Below, piece by piece: positions 25,128-34,346 of a stretch of 64,000 bases of DNA. A model generated the notes under the pieces. That model did no database searches. It was not told where the DNA came from and saw only the letters and a list, made by a program, of their open reading frames with translations. The translations under genes and the position numbers were made by a program. The stretch comes from Bacillota bacterium (lineage in GTDB: Bacteria; Bacillota_A; Clostridia; Lachnospirales; Lachnospiraceae): NCBI GenBank assembly GCA_023407175.1, contig JAEYMU010000014.1, forward strand, positions 149,677 to 213,676. The letters are read 5' to 3'. Within the stretch, counting starts at the first letter, position 1. Every line of letters begins with the position of its first letter.

Positions 25128-26864
25128 ATGCTGAAAAAATTATTGATGCTTACGGATAAATCAGAGAAGGAGCTAAAGAGGTCGATTCTTTCTTCCTTTC
25201 TGGCCCAACTAAGTCTTTCCCTGCCGGTTATGATTTTGATAATGACCTTCATGGAAATTCTGCGCCCCTTTTGGGGAGAGAATGTGGAGTGGTGGAAGCT
25301 ATGGATACTTGCCGCGTCCTCCGTTGCAGTTGTCGCACTGGCATTTGTGGCACACTGCTATGAGTATGGAAAAACCTATGTTACGGCCTATGAAGCCGCT
25401 GAGGAAAAGCGCACAGGCCTGGCCGAGCACTTGCGGAAGCTTCCTCTTTCCTATTTTAGTAAAAAAGATTTAACGGAAATCACCGTTAATATGATGAGTG
25501 ATTGCGGTACAATTGAGCAGAGCTTTTCCTCCATCATTCCCGCGTTTGGCGGAACGCTGCTCAATCTGCTGTTGACCTGTGTGCTGCTGGCGGTTTTTGA
25601 CTGGCGCATGGCACTGGCTATTTTTATCAGCGTTCCCGTTTCCTTTGGTTTTCTCCTGCTGTGTCGGAGGATGCACGACCGTATCGGGCGGGCACATCTG
25701 CAAAGCAAGCTGAATGCCTCGGAGCAAATGCAGGAATATCTGGAAGGCATCAAGGTCATCAAGGCCTTCGGGTTGGGGGGCGACAAATTTAAAAGCCTTG
25801 AAGATGCCTACCGGAGCTTAATGAAAATCAGTACAAAAACGGAAACCGTGAACGGAGCGCTGACCACCATGTCCATGATGATGCTTCGTTTCGGTATTCC
25901 GACTACGATTTTCGTGGGGCTCAGCCTCGTAACCGCCGGGAGTTTGGAACTGATCTATTTCCTTCTGTTTCTCATTTTTTCCACCCGAATTTACACAAGC
26001 CTCTCAACGCCGTTGGCCTTGTGGGGAGATCTGCTGTACGCACTGCTTTCTATCAAACGGCTTCATTCGGTCTATGGAGAAAAAACCATGACCGGAAGCA
26101 ATTCGATCGTTTTAAAAAATTATTCCATTGATTTTGAACATGTCAGTTTCGGATATAAGGAGAAAACGGTGATTAAGGATGTTAGCTTCCACATCCCCCA
26201 GGGAAAGGTTACGGCGCTGGTGGGGCCTTCCGGCAGCGGGAAGAGCACCATTTCCAAGCTGATTGCCCGGTTTTGGGACGTAAACGGAGGGTGTATACGC
26301 GTTGGCGGTACAGACATACGGGAAATTGATCCGGAGCGCCTGCTGACCTGGATTTCCTTTGTGTTTCAGGATGTTGTTTTGTTTAACGACACGATTTACA
26401 ACAATATTGCCATAGGAAAGGCTGAGGCCACGCGGGAAGAAATTGAAGAAGCGGCCCGCCGCGCCAACTGCCATGAGTTTGTGGCCCGGCTGCCAGACGG
26501 CTACGATACCCTGATCGGTGAAAACGGCAGTACCCTGTCGGGCGGTGAACGGCAGCGTATTTCCATTGCTCGGGCACTGCTCAAGGACGCTCCGATTATC
26601 CTGCTGGACGAGGCAACGGCTTCACTTGATCCCGAAAACGAACTGGAAATTCAAGAAGCACTGTCTCAATTGATTCAGAATAAAACCGTGATTGTAATCG
26701 CCCACAGGCTTCGAACCATCGCAGGTGCGGACAGCATTGTGGTGCTGGAAAATGGACGGATTGCAGAGCAGGGTACGGGACCGGAGCTTTTAGCATCCAG
26801 CGGACTGTACGCCAGATTGTTTGGCATCCAGCAGGAGAATATCGGCTGGACCGTGGAGGCGTAA
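25128..26864 (+). CDS. ABC transporter, permease-ATPase half-molecule 2 (YbtQ/IrtB-like)
   Basis: Encodes 578 residues with six membrane segments, then the ATPase: Walker A GPSGSGKST, signature LSGGERQR, Walker B IILLDEATASLDPENE, H-loop IAHRLRTI. Both halves keep the catalytic Glu after Walker B, so both ATP sites could be active. It starts 12 bp after half-molecule 1. Substrate unknown; no biosynthetic, receptor or binding-protein gene for a siderophore is adjacent, so a peptide or other metabolite cannot be excluded. Confidence 0.87.
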   Translation: MLKKLLMLTDKSEKELKRSILSSFLAQLSLSLPVMILIMTFMEILRPFWGENVEWWKLWILAASSVAVVALAFVAHCYEYGKTYVTAYEAAEEKRTGLAEHLRKLPLSYFSKKDLTEITVNMMSDCGTIEQSFSSIIPAFGGTLLNLLLTCVLLAVFDWRMALAIFISVPVSFGFLLLCRRMHDRIGRAHLQSKLNASEQMQEYLEGIKVIKAFGLGGDKFKSLEDAYRSLMKISTKTETVNGALTTMSMMMLRFGIPTTIFVGLSLVTAGSLELIYFLLFLIFSTRIYTSLSTPLALWGDLLYALLSIKRLHSVYGEKTMTGSNSIVLKNYSIDFEHVSFGYKEKTVIKDVSFHIPQGKVTALVGPSGSGKSTISKLIARFWDVNGGCIRVGGTDIREIDPERLLTWISFVFQDVVLFNDTIYNNIAIGKAEATREEIEEAARRANCHEFVARLPDGYDTLIGENGSTLSGGERQRISIARALLKDAPIILLDEATASLDPENELEIQEALSQLIQNKTVIVIAHRLRTIAGADSIVVLENGRIAEQGTGPELLASSGLYARLFGIQQENIGWTVEA

Positions 26865-26986
26865 TCAGCACCAGTATGAGATTTGCTTTTTCTGTGCCAT
26901 ACATAAAACATTTGATAAATTCCCCCGTCCGAACTATACTATACTTAAGGAACAGCCAGTCAACCATAGAAACCATGAGGTAGAGC

Positions 26987-28033
26987 ATGACACTTTCATC
27001 CTTTTGTACGGCGATAACCGAAAATAGGACAGATGGAATATATCCCCCTGCTGCGGACGCGGAGATGGGACACCGGATTATGTGTCCGGAGTATTCAATC
27101 GATCATATTGATGTTAAGACCTTTCCTTTGCCAGAGAAGGAGGATCTCTTTCTTCTGTGCTGGAATATCGAAGGCGGGGAAAGGCTTCAGGCAACGATTC
27201 TGCCCTTTAAGCAGCCCTTTACCTATAGCTGTACCATCCCGTCCCAGGGCAGGACACAGCTTCATACCCATGATTATATTGAGCTTGCCTATATCGTGGA
27301 GGGGGAGTTTCGACAGAGAATTATGGGCAATGATATTCTGTTTAAGAAGGGAGAGCTTTGCTTAATTGATAAGAACTGTCCCCATCAGGATTTTCTGGGA
27401 GACGGGGAAAGCATCATTTTGTTTATCGGCTTGGCCAATGAAATCTTTGATGAGGTTATGGTTGGCAACATCGGAGAGGAGAAAATTCTGAATTTTCTTC
27501 GTACGGCCTTAATGAAGCAGAAGGGTGTCAGGCAGTTTCTGCATTTTAAGCCAAAGAATGCCGGAGAGGGGAAGCTGGAAGAGCTTCTGCTTTTGCTGCT
27601 GGAAGAGCTTAAGGAAAAGGATGCGGCCTCCCGCTATATTTGCAAGGGACTCATCATAAGAATACTGCATTATATCAGTACGATGTATGATTTCAGTCTC
27701 TCCAACGAACAGCGAAGGAAGATGAACTGGCTGGTATATGAGGAGCTTGTCCGGTATATCGGAGAGAATTATGCAAGGATAACTGTCAGGGAACTGGTAG
27801 CCAAGTTCCATTTTAACGAGGATTATTATAACCGGCTCCTGAAGGAAAAGACAGGTATGACCTATCTTGAATATGTGCAGGATATCCGGCTGGGAAATGC
27901 CCGCCGGTTACTTGAAACGACTAATCTCAAGGTTGACGAGATCGCAGAACAGGTAGGATATCAGAATAAAGGGTACTTCTATAAGATATTCGTGGACAAG
28001 TACGGAATTACCCCTGCGAAGCTGAGGAAATGA
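26987..28033 (+). CDS. AraC-family regulator with cupin sensor, probably of the arabinose genes
   Basis: Encodes 348 residues. A cupin domain is visible at about residues 80-150 (LHTHDYIELAYIVEGEFRQRI, then KKGELCLIDKNCPHQ), consistent with direct sugar binding. The C-terminal HTH pair is RITVRELVAKFHFNEDYYNRLL and LKVDEIAEQVGYQNKGYFYKIF, ending KYGITPAKLRK. Its position immediately upstream of araA and its sensor type suggest control by arabinose or a related sugar (inference). ATG 26987 follows GAGG; no repressor gene of the AraR/GntR type is present nearby. Confidence 0.83.
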   Translation: MTLSSFCTAITENRTDGIYPPAADAEMGHRIMCPEYSIDHIDVKTFPLPEKEDLFLLCWNIEGGERLQATILPFKQPFTYSCTIPSQGRTQLHTHDYIELAYIVEGEFRQRIMGNDILFKKGELCLIDKNCPHQDFLGDGESIILFIGLANEIFDEVMVGNIGEEKILNFLRTALMKQKGVRQFLHFKPKNAGEGKLEELLLLLLEELKEKDAASRYICKGLIIRILHYISTMYDFSLSNEQRRKMNWLVYEELVRYIGENYARITVRELVAKFHFNEDYYNRLLKEKTGMTYLEYVQDIRLGNARRLLETTNLKVDEIAEQVGYQNKGYFYKIFVDKYGITPAKLRK

Positions 28034-28142
28034 ATGAAAAATAAGATTTAGGGCGGAAGAAGTCCCTCATAAGGGATCTAAAATAGATTTATTCATAGTA
28101 GGAATAGGTAACTTTTTTGATGTAAACAGTAGGAAGGCGCAA

Positions 28143-28171
28143 TTGTAGGAAACCCTGAATTTGTCTATAAT
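28143..28171 (+). promoter_or_regulatory. araADB promoter
   Basis: TTGTAG (28143-28148) and TATAAT (28166-28171) with a 17-bp spacer. The -35 lies within the sequence AAGGCGCAATTGTAGG, which is repeated downstream as AAGGCGCAATCATAGG (from 28208). These direct repeats flank the start site and may be contacts for the AraC-type regulator upstream. Confidence 0.68.
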
Positions 28172-28175
28172 AGAA

Positions 28176-28241
28176 TTATCAGAAGTCAGATTTATGACTT
28201 CTGATAAAAGGCGCAATCATAGGTATGATCTCTGCGCTTTA
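28176..28241 (+). promoter_or_regulatory. Two-hairpin 5' leader of the ara operon
   Basis: Directly at the predicted transcription start is a perfect 13-bp stem, TTATCAGAAGTCA / TGACTTCTGATAA, loop GATTTA (28176-28207). A second hairpin follows, AAAGGCGCA / TGCGCTTT, with an inner ATCAT AGGT ATGAT stem (to 28241). A 5'-terminal stem of this strength would protect the mRNA from 5'-dependent decay. I do not match it to a known riboswitch. Confidence 0.55.
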
Positions 28242-28287
28242 AGGCGGCAAGTGATCAAATTCATCAGTTTCGAGGAGGAATACTGTT

Positions 28288-29784
28288 ATGTTGGAAAAGA
28301 AGAATTATCAATTCTGGTTTGCAACCGGTTCACAGGCTTTATACGGAGAGGAATGCTTAAAGGTAGTTGCCGAGCATTCAAGAATTATAGTGGAGGGACT
28401 GAATAAATCAGGAATCCTTCCCTTTGAAGTAATATGGAAACCCACATTGATCGACAATGCTTCCATCAGAAAGCTGTTTAATGATGCGAATGCAGATGAA
28501 AACTGCGCTGGTGTTATTACCTGGATGCACACCTTTTCACCGGCGAAATCCTGGATTTTGGGACTTCAGGAATACAGAAAGCCTCTGTTGCACCTGCATA
28601 CCCAGTTTAACCGGGATATCCCTTATGACTCGATTGATATGGACTTTATGAACACCAACCAGTCCGCACATGGTGACAGGGAATACGGCCACATCGTAAC
28701 CCGTATGGGAATTGAGCGAAAGGTGGTTGCCGGCTACTGGGAGGACAAAACCGTTCAGGAGCGTATCGCAGGCTGGATGCTTACAGCAATTGGTATCATC
28801 GAGAGCAGCCATATCCGTGTGCTTCGTGTCGGTGACAATATGAGAAATGTTGCAGTTACCGAAGGCGATAAGGTGGAAGCCCATATTAAATTCGGCTGGG
28901 AAATCGATGCCTATAATATTACAGACATTGCCGAATATGTAAAGCAGGCAGCCCAGGGAGATATTAACGCGTTAGTAGAGGAATACTATAGTAAATACGA
29001 AATTTTGACCGAGGGAAGAGACGAGAAGGAATTCAGAAAGCATGTTGCGGTTCAGGCGGCAATCGAAATCGGATTTGAGAAATTCCTGGAAGAGAAGGAT
29101 TATCATGCAATTGTAACAAATTTTGAGATGCTGTCCGGCCTGCAGCAGCTTCCGGGACTTGCAATTCAGAGGCTGATGGAGAAAGGCTACGGCTTTGGTG
29201 CAGAGGGTGACTGGAAGACAGCCGGTATGGTTCGTCTGATGAAGCTCATGACACAGAGCCTAAAGAATGCAAAGGGAACCTCCTTTATGGAGGATTATAC
29301 CTATCACTTAGAGCCCGGTAAGGAAGGTATCCTGCAGGCGCATATGCTTGAGGTGTGTCCTACCATAGCGGATGGAAAAGTTGGAGTCAAGGTAAATCCG
29401 TTGTCCATGGGTAACAGGGAAGAGCCGGCACGTCTGGTATTTACCTCCAAGCCCGGCAAGGGTGTTGCCACCTCACTGATTGATCTTGGCAACCGTTTCA
29501 GGCTGATTATTAATGATGTAGAGTGCCTTAAGCAGGATACGCCCATGCCTAAGCTGCCGGTAGCCTCTGCTTTCTGGAGACCTGAGCCTGATTTGGCAAC
29601 CGGAGCCGAGGCCTGGATACTTGCCGGAGGAGCCCACCATACGGCGTTTTCCTATGACCTGACCTCCGAGCAGATGGGTGACTGGGCAGCGGCAATGGGA
29701 ATTGAGGCCGTGTTCATCGATAAGGACACCACGATAAGAAACTTCAAGAATGAATTAAGATGGAACTCCATCGCATACCGGTAG
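28288..29784 (+). CDS. araA: L-arabinose isomerase
   Basis: Encodes 498 residues, the length of AraA. It opens with FWFATGSQALYGEECL, the AraA signature, and contains CAGVITWMHTFSPAKSWI, LHTQFNRDIPYDSIDMDFMN and QSAHGDREYGHI, which carry family active-site residues; metal ligands are in FGAEGDWKTAG, MEDYTYH and MLEVCPTI. It converts L-arabinose to L-ribulose with Mn2+. First gene of araA-araD-kinase. ATG 28288 follows GAGGAGGAA. Confidence 0.97.
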   Translation: MLEKKNYQFWFATGSQALYGEECLKVVAEHSRIIVEGLNKSGILPFEVIWKPTLIDNASIRKLFNDANADENCAGVITWMHTFSPAKSWILGLQEYRKPLLHLHTQFNRDIPYDSIDMDFMNTNQSAHGDREYGHIVTRMGIERKVVAGYWEDKTVQERIAGWMLTAIGIIESSHIRVLRVGDNMRNVAVTEGDKVEAHIKFGWEIDAYNITDIAEYVKQAAQGDINALVEEYYSKYEILTEGRDEKEFRKHVAVQAAIEIGFEKFLEEKDYHAIVTNFEMLSGLQQLPGLAIQRLMEKGYGFGAEGDWKTAGMVRLMKLMTQSLKNAKGTSFMEDYTYHLEPGKEGILQAHMLEVCPTIADGKVGVKVNPLSMGNREEPARLVFTSKPGKGVATSLIDLGNRFRLIINDVECLKQDTPMPKLPVASAFWRPEPDLATGAEAWILAGGAHHTAFSYDLTSEQMGDWAAAMGIEAVFIDKDTTIRNFKNELRWNSIAYR

Positions 29785-29799
29785 GAGGAAATAAAGCTT

Positions 29800-30495
29800 A
29801 TGCTGGAACAATTAAAAGAAATCGTATATCAGGCAAATATGGAGCTTCCGAAACGCGGGCTGGTAACCTATACCTGGGGTAATGTAAGCGGCATCGACCG
29901 CGCCGGCGGGTATCTGGTAATCAAGCCGAGCGGTGTGGATTATGAGAATATGAAGCCGGAGGACATGGTAGTTGTTGACATGGAGGGTAAGCGGATTGAA
30001 GGCAAATACAAGCCTTCCTCCGATACCGCTACACATATTGAGCTCTATAAGAAATATCCGGAGCTTGGAGGTGTTGTTCATACCCATTCTACCTGGGCTA
30101 CCTCCTGGGCACAGGCCGGCAGAAGTATTCCGTTATATGGAACAACCCATGCGGACTATTTCTACGGACCGATTCCCTGCGCAAGAAGTCTGACCGAGAA
30201 GGAAATTAACGGAGAGTATGAGAAGAACACCGGACTTGTGATTATCGAAACTCTAATCAAGGATAAGATCAGTCCCTTAAGCATGCCGGGAATTCTCTGC
30301 TGCAATCACGGCCCCTTTACCTGGGGTAAGGATGCACATGAAGCAGTGCATAATGCCGTGGTACTGGAGGAGGTCGCAAAGATGGCCTGCTATTCGGAAT
30401 TGATTAATAACCATATCAAGCCGGCCCCGCAGGAAATTGCAGATAAGCATTATCTGCGCAAGCACGGAGACAATGCTTATTACGGGCAGAATTAA
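29800..30495 (+). CDS. araD: L-ribulose-5-phosphate 4-epimerase
   Basis: Encodes 231 residues, class II aldolase/adducin family. Motifs: [26 protein letters not shown], the metal-binding [28 protein letters not shown] and [17 protein letters not shown], all standard for AraD. It converts L-ribulose 5-phosphate to D-xylulose 5-phosphate for the pentose phosphate pathway. It starts 15 bp after araA with a good GGAGG site. Confidence 0.96.
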   Translation: MLEQLKEIVYQANMELPKRGLVTYTWGNVSGIDRAGGYLVIKPSGVDYENMKPEDMVVVDMEGKRIEGKYKPSSDTATHIELYKKYPELGGVVHTHSTWATSWAQAGRSIPLYGTTHADYFYGPIPCARSLTEKEINGEYEKNTGLVIIETLIKDKISPLSMPGILCCNHGPFTWGKDAHEAVHNAVVLEEVAKMACYSELINNHIKPAPQEIADKHYLRKHGDNAYYGQN

Positions 30496-30516
30496 AATAG
30501 GATGGAGGATTCATGT

Positions 30517-32124
30517 ATGGGTTTTACGGAAAATGATATAAGAAATGCAATTGTAAACGGAAAAACAGTTCTCGGCATAGAATTTGGTTCCACCCGTATA
30601 AAGGCAGTTTTGATCGGTGAGGATAATGTTCCGGTTGCTTCCGGCGCCCATGATTGGGAAAATAGCTATGTGGACGGTATCTGGACCTACAGCCTGGAGG
30701 ATATCTGGATCGGTGTTCAGGACAGCTACCGGAAGATGACGGAGGATGTAAAGCAGCAATACGGAGTAACCCTTGAGACGATAGGAGCTATTGGCTTTTC
30801 AGGAATGATGCACGGCTATATGGTATTTGACAGGGAGGGAGAGCTTCTGGTACCCTTCAGGACCTGGCGCAACAATATCACAGGCCAGGCCAGCGAAGCC
30901 CTGACAGAGGTTTTACAGTACCATATTCCCCAAAGATGGAGTATAGCGCATCTTTACCAGGCTGTCTTAAACCAGGAGGAGCATATAACAAAAATAGAAT
31001 TTCTGACCACATTGGCAGGCTATATTCACTGGAAGCTGACCGGCAATAAGGTACTGGGTGTGGGCGAGGCCTCCGGTGTATTTCCAATTGACTTGAATAC
31101 AAAAAAATATAATGAGCATATGCTGGCACAGTTTGATGAGCTGGTTGGGACAAGAAACCTTCCCTGGAAGCTTAGCGACATCCTGCCCGAAGTATTACCG
31201 GCGGGCGAAAAGGCTGGTGTGCTTACCGAAGAAGGAGCAAAGCTGCTGGATGTTACCGGAGTCTTAAAGCCCGGTGTGCCCCTTTGTCCTCCGGAGGGGG
31301 ACGCAGGAACCGGTATGGTGGCAACGAATAGTGTGGCGAAGCGTACGGGTAATGTCTCCGCAGGAACCAGTGTATTTGCCATGATTGTACTGGAGAAGGA
31401 ATTGTCAAAGGTATATGAGGAAATTGACCTGGTAACGACTCCGACGGGTAATCTGGTTGCCATGGCCCACTCCAATAACTGCACTTCGGATTTAAATGCC
31501 TGGGTTTCCCTGTTTGACGAATTTAGCAAAGCAGTAGGTATAGAGATTAAAAAAAGCAAGCTTTTTGACACCTTTTATTATCAGGCGTTGTCAGGAGATG
31601 CAGACTGCGGCGGTCTTTTGGCCTACGGCTACCTTTCAGGAGAGCACATCACCGGTTTTGAGGAAGGCCGTCCATTGTTTGTACGTTCTTCCAATAGCAA
31701 ATTCAGCTTTGCTAATTTTGCCCGTGTTCATTTGTTCACCGCGTTGGGTGCCTTGAAAATAGGTCTGGACATCCTTCTTAAACAGGAAGGTGTGGGACTG
31801 GATGAAATCCTTGGTCATGGCGGCCTCTTCAAGACTAAGGAGGTAGGACAAAAGATTATGGCGGCAGCAATCAATGCACCGGTCTCCGTTATGGAGACAG
31901 CCGGAGAAGGAGGAGCCTGGGGTATTGCCCTGCTTGCCTCCTATATGATAAATAAGACAGAGAAGGAAACGCTGGAGGAATATCTGGCGGGCAAGGTATT
32001 TGCAGGCAAGCTTGGATCGAAAATAGCTCCCGATCCTAGGGATGTGGAAGGCTTTGAAGAGTTCATGAAGCGCTATCGTAAGGGTCTTGCAATAGAGAGA
32101 GCGGCAGTTGACCATTTGAAATAA
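30517..32124 (+). CDS. FGGY-family carbohydrate kinase, probable ribulokinase
   Basis: Encodes 535 residues. FGGY motifs: [15 protein letters not shown] at the N-terminus, [30 protein letters not shown] with the ATP-contact Asp, and the C-terminal [13 protein letters not shown]. Between araD and the operon end it is expected to phosphorylate L-ribulose. It is not a classical AraB but more like xylulokinase in layout; non-orthologous ribulokinases are known in clostridia. It could also accept xylulose. ATG 30517 is preferred over the in-frame ATG at 30502 because GGAGG at 30504-30508 then fits as its binding site. Confidence 0.87.
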   Translation: MGFTENDIRNAIVNGKTVLGIEFGSTRIKAVLIGEDNVPVASGAHDWENSYVDGIWTYSLEDIWIGVQDSYRKMTEDVKQQYGVTLETIGAIGFSGMMHGYMVFDREGELLVPFRTWRNNITGQASEALTEVLQYHIPQRWSIAHLYQAVLNQEEHITKIEFLTTLAGYIHWKLTGNKVLGVGEASGVFPIDLNTKKYNEHMLAQFDELVGTRNLPWKLSDILPEVLPAGEKAGVLTEEGAKLLDVTGVLKPGVPLCPPEGDAGTGMVATNSVAKRTGNVSAGTSVFAMIVLEKELSKVYEEIDLVTTPTGNLVAMAHSNNCTSDLNAWVSLFDEFSKAVGIEIKKSKLFDTFYYQALSGDADCGGLLAYGYLSGEHITGFEEGRPLFVRSSNSKFSFANFARVHLFTALGALKIGLDILLKQEGVGLDEILGHGGLFKTKEVGQKIMAAAINAPVSVMETAGEGGAWGIALLASYMINKTEKETLEEYLAGKVFAGKLGSKIAPDPRDVEGFEEFMKRYRKGLAIERAAVDHLK

Positions 32125-32141
32125 GAAGAGAATTGATTTGG

Positions 32142-32177
32142 CAGGGTGGGATTGAAATCCCACCCTGCTTTTGCTTT
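32142..32177 (+). terminator. Rho-independent terminator of the ara operon
   Basis: GCAGGGTGGGAT TGAA ATCCCACCCTGC is a perfect 12-bp stem with tetraloop, followed by TTTTGCTTT. It ends the araADB-like transcript and forms the left end of a run of further hairpins. Confidence 0.85.
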
Positions 32178-32305
32178 ATAGGAGCGTGCTCCTATAAAGC
32201 AAAAGCCCTCCGGGCAGGATGCGCACTCGCACGTATGGTATTATGTCGGCTTTGCCGACCGCGCTCGGCGCGAGAGTTTGCCAAAGCAAACGCTTTGTTC
32301 TATAT
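32166..32305 (+). repeat. Multi-hairpin intergenic element
   Basis: After the terminator come, in order: an 18-bp perfect stem, GCTTTTGCTTTATAGGAG / CTCCTATAAAGCAAAAGC with loop CGTG; TGCG CACT CGCA; GTCGGC TTT GCCGAC; CGCGC TCG GCGCG; and GTTTGC CAAA GCAAAC. The segment is much richer in G+C than its surroundings. The 64-codon reading frame through it has no ribosome binding site or recognisable product. It looks like a structured repeat of a dispersed family or a structured RNA, but only this copy is in the window. Confidence 0.6.
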
Positions 32306-32554
32306 ATCCGATAAGCTCATACTCTAAATAATGGCCGCTGCTCCTGAAAATACCTTTGCCTTGTGCATAATAACCATATACAATGAAAATATAAGAAAAA
32401 AACGAACATAATTCATAAAAAAATCAACCTGTTTTTGGAACGGTAATGTTATAATTAGTGAGAGGGACTGGTGATAAAAACATTATTTTAACAAATTTTA
32501 AGAGGAGTATGTGTTTTAGGCGGAAGATAAAATCCGAAACAGAGGGAAGATGCG

Positions 32555-34279
32555 ATGAAAAATTGGAGCATGAGATTTAAAGTACTGGTACCGATATTTA
32601 TTATTGCAATGATCGGGTTGACGGCATGTATCATCGGCAGTATCAGTCTTAAGACGGTTCAGGACGCAAGCAACAAAATATCCGGCGAATATCTGGAGGG
32701 GATAACAAAGCTGGATGAGCTGTCCAGTGAATTTGTTATGCTGCAGAAGCTGATGCTGCAGCATTGTCTGGTTGATGAGGAAGGGCAGATAGCGATTGAG
32801 GGACTGATGGAGGAATCCACCAATAATGTCAAGTCTTTGCGTGATGCCTATGAGGTCAACCTTAAGGACGGGGAAGAGAAAAAGCTGTTTGAGGAATTTG
32901 TAAAGCAGCTGAAGGATTATTTGGACACCTATGAAGTTACCATTAGTATGAGTAAAAGCGGTAATAATGAAGGGGCTATCCGGTGGACCAACGCGGATTT
33001 GACTGAGGCTTCCGATACAATGATTTCAGAGCTGAAGCAATTAAAGGAAATGAACGATGATAAGATAGCAAAAGCAATTGCAAAGGAAAATGAGCTGTAT
33101 CAGTCCTCCATCCGGGTGACAACGGGAATTTTCCTGTTAACGGTCCTAATTCTGATTCTTACGATTCTGATGTGCAACCGCTATATTGTTAATCCAATTA
33201 ATAGGGCGAAGCGGCAGCTGGCACAGATTGTAAAGGGAATTAACGAAGAGCATGGTGATCTGACCATCCGGGTCGAGGTGAAATCCAGGGATGAAGTCGG
33301 GCAGCTGGTGGCCGGTATCAATATATTTATCGAAACCCTGCAAAACATTCTGGGCAGTATCAGAGAGAGTACGAATCACATGAACCGGGTGGTCGAAAGC
33401 GTAATCGGCAGCGTTGGTACGGCCAATGAAAGTGCCTGTGATATCTCGTCCCTGATGCAGGAGATGTCTGCAACGATGGAGGAGGTTTCGGCAACAATAT
33501 CCAACATCAATATGGATGTGGAGAATGCCAACAGTCAGGTGGCTGAAATTGCTTCCTCCTCGGCAACCTTCGATGATTATGCATCAGGAATGAAGGAACG
33601 TGCGGGGAGGATGGAAGAAACTGCGGTTCAAAATAAGAAAATTACCAACAAGGTTATTGCAGAAATTGTTGCAGCGTTAAAGCAGGCAATTGAAAACAGC
33701 CGGAATGTGGACCAGATTAACCAGTTTTCCAATGATATCCTAAGCCTTTCCGAGCAGACGAATCTGCTTGCTCTGAACGCCTCGATTGAAGCTGCGAGGG
33801 CAGGAGAGGCAGGGAAGGGCTTTGCCGTGGTAGCAGTTGAAATCCGAAAGCTTTCGGAGATTACAACAGGTACGGTAAACAAGATACAGAGCGTCAATGG
33901 AATGATAACCTGTGCGGTAGACGAGCTGATCAAAAATTCCAACGAGGTTGTTAATTATATAGAGAATACGGTACTTCCCGATTACGAAGCCTTCGTATCG
34001 ACCGGTGAACAGTACCGGAATGATTCGGTTTACATCAATAATATCATGAAGTCCCTGCGACAAAGGACGGATATTCTGAATACCAGAATGAGCTCCATTG
34101 CCAGGTCGGTTTCCGATATTGCAATTACGACTGAGGAAAGTGCAAAGGGTATTATGCAGGCGGCGACGCAAACCAATACCTTTGTAAATGAAATAAATTG
34201 TGTGAAGCAGAATATGGATACCAATCAGGAGATTGCAGCAAGCCTGATGACACAGGCAGATAAATTTATTACACAATAG
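32555..34279 (+). CDS. Methyl-accepting chemotaxis protein (pentose cluster)
   Basis: Encodes 574 residues. A membrane segment at about residues 10-30, an extracellular part of ~155 residues predicted as a four-helix-bundle sensor, a second segment at ~190-212 ([18 protein letters not shown]), HAMP, and a long coiled-coil cytoplasmic domain with the conserved receptor tip [27 protein letters not shown]. Its place between the ara operon and a two-component/ABC importer operon for sugars suggests it senses the same sugar, directly or through the binding protein (inference). Ended by its own hairpin terminator. Confidence 0.88.
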   Translation: MKNWSMRFKVLVPIFIIAMIGLTACIIGSISLKTVQDASNKISGEYLEGITKLDELSSEFVMLQKLMLQHCLVDEEGQIAIEGLMEESTNNVKSLRDAYEVNLKDGEEKKLFEEFVKQLKDYLDTYEVTISMSKSGNNEGAIRWTNADLTEASDTMISELKQLKEMNDDKIAKAIAKENELYQSSIRVTTGIFLLTVLILILTILMCNRYIVNPINRAKRQLAQIVKGINEEHGDLTIRVEVKSRDEVGQLVAGINIFIETLQNILGSIRESTNHMNRVVESVIGSVGTANESACDISSLMQEMSATMEEVSATISNINMDVENANSQVAEIASSSATFDDYASGMKERAGRMEETAVQNKKITNKVIAEIVAALKQAIENSRNVDQINQFSNDILSLSEQTNLLALNASIEAARAGEAGKGFAVVAVEIRKLSEITTGTVNKIQSVNGMITCAVDELIKNSNEVVNYIENTVLPDYEAFVSTGEQYRNDSVYINNIMKSLRQRTDILNTRMSSIARSVSDIAITTEESAKGIMQAATQTNTFVNEINCVKQNMDTNQEIAASLMTQADKFITQ

Positions 34280-34283
34280 CGAT

Positions 34284-34327
34284 AAATCCTCATAAGTGTT
34301 GAATTTTCAATGCATATGAGGATTTTA
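34284..34327 (+). terminator. Terminator after the chemoreceptor gene
   Basis: AAATCCTCATA pairs with TATGAGGATTTT around a 20-nt loop, ending in TTTTAAAT. It separates the chemoreceptor from the two-component genes. Confidence 0.6.
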
Positions 34328-34346
34328 AATATAAATGGGGGTAACT

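Noticed and set aside
30517..32124. Naming the FGGY kinase araB or xylB outright
   Set aside because: Context supports ribulokinase but the sequence layout is more xylulokinase-like; no symbol was given.
32133..32327. 64-codon plus-strand reading frame after the ara operon as a small gene
   Set aside because: It runs through the terminator stem and several perfect hairpins, has no binding site and gives a low-sense, Arg/Cys/Ala-rich product.
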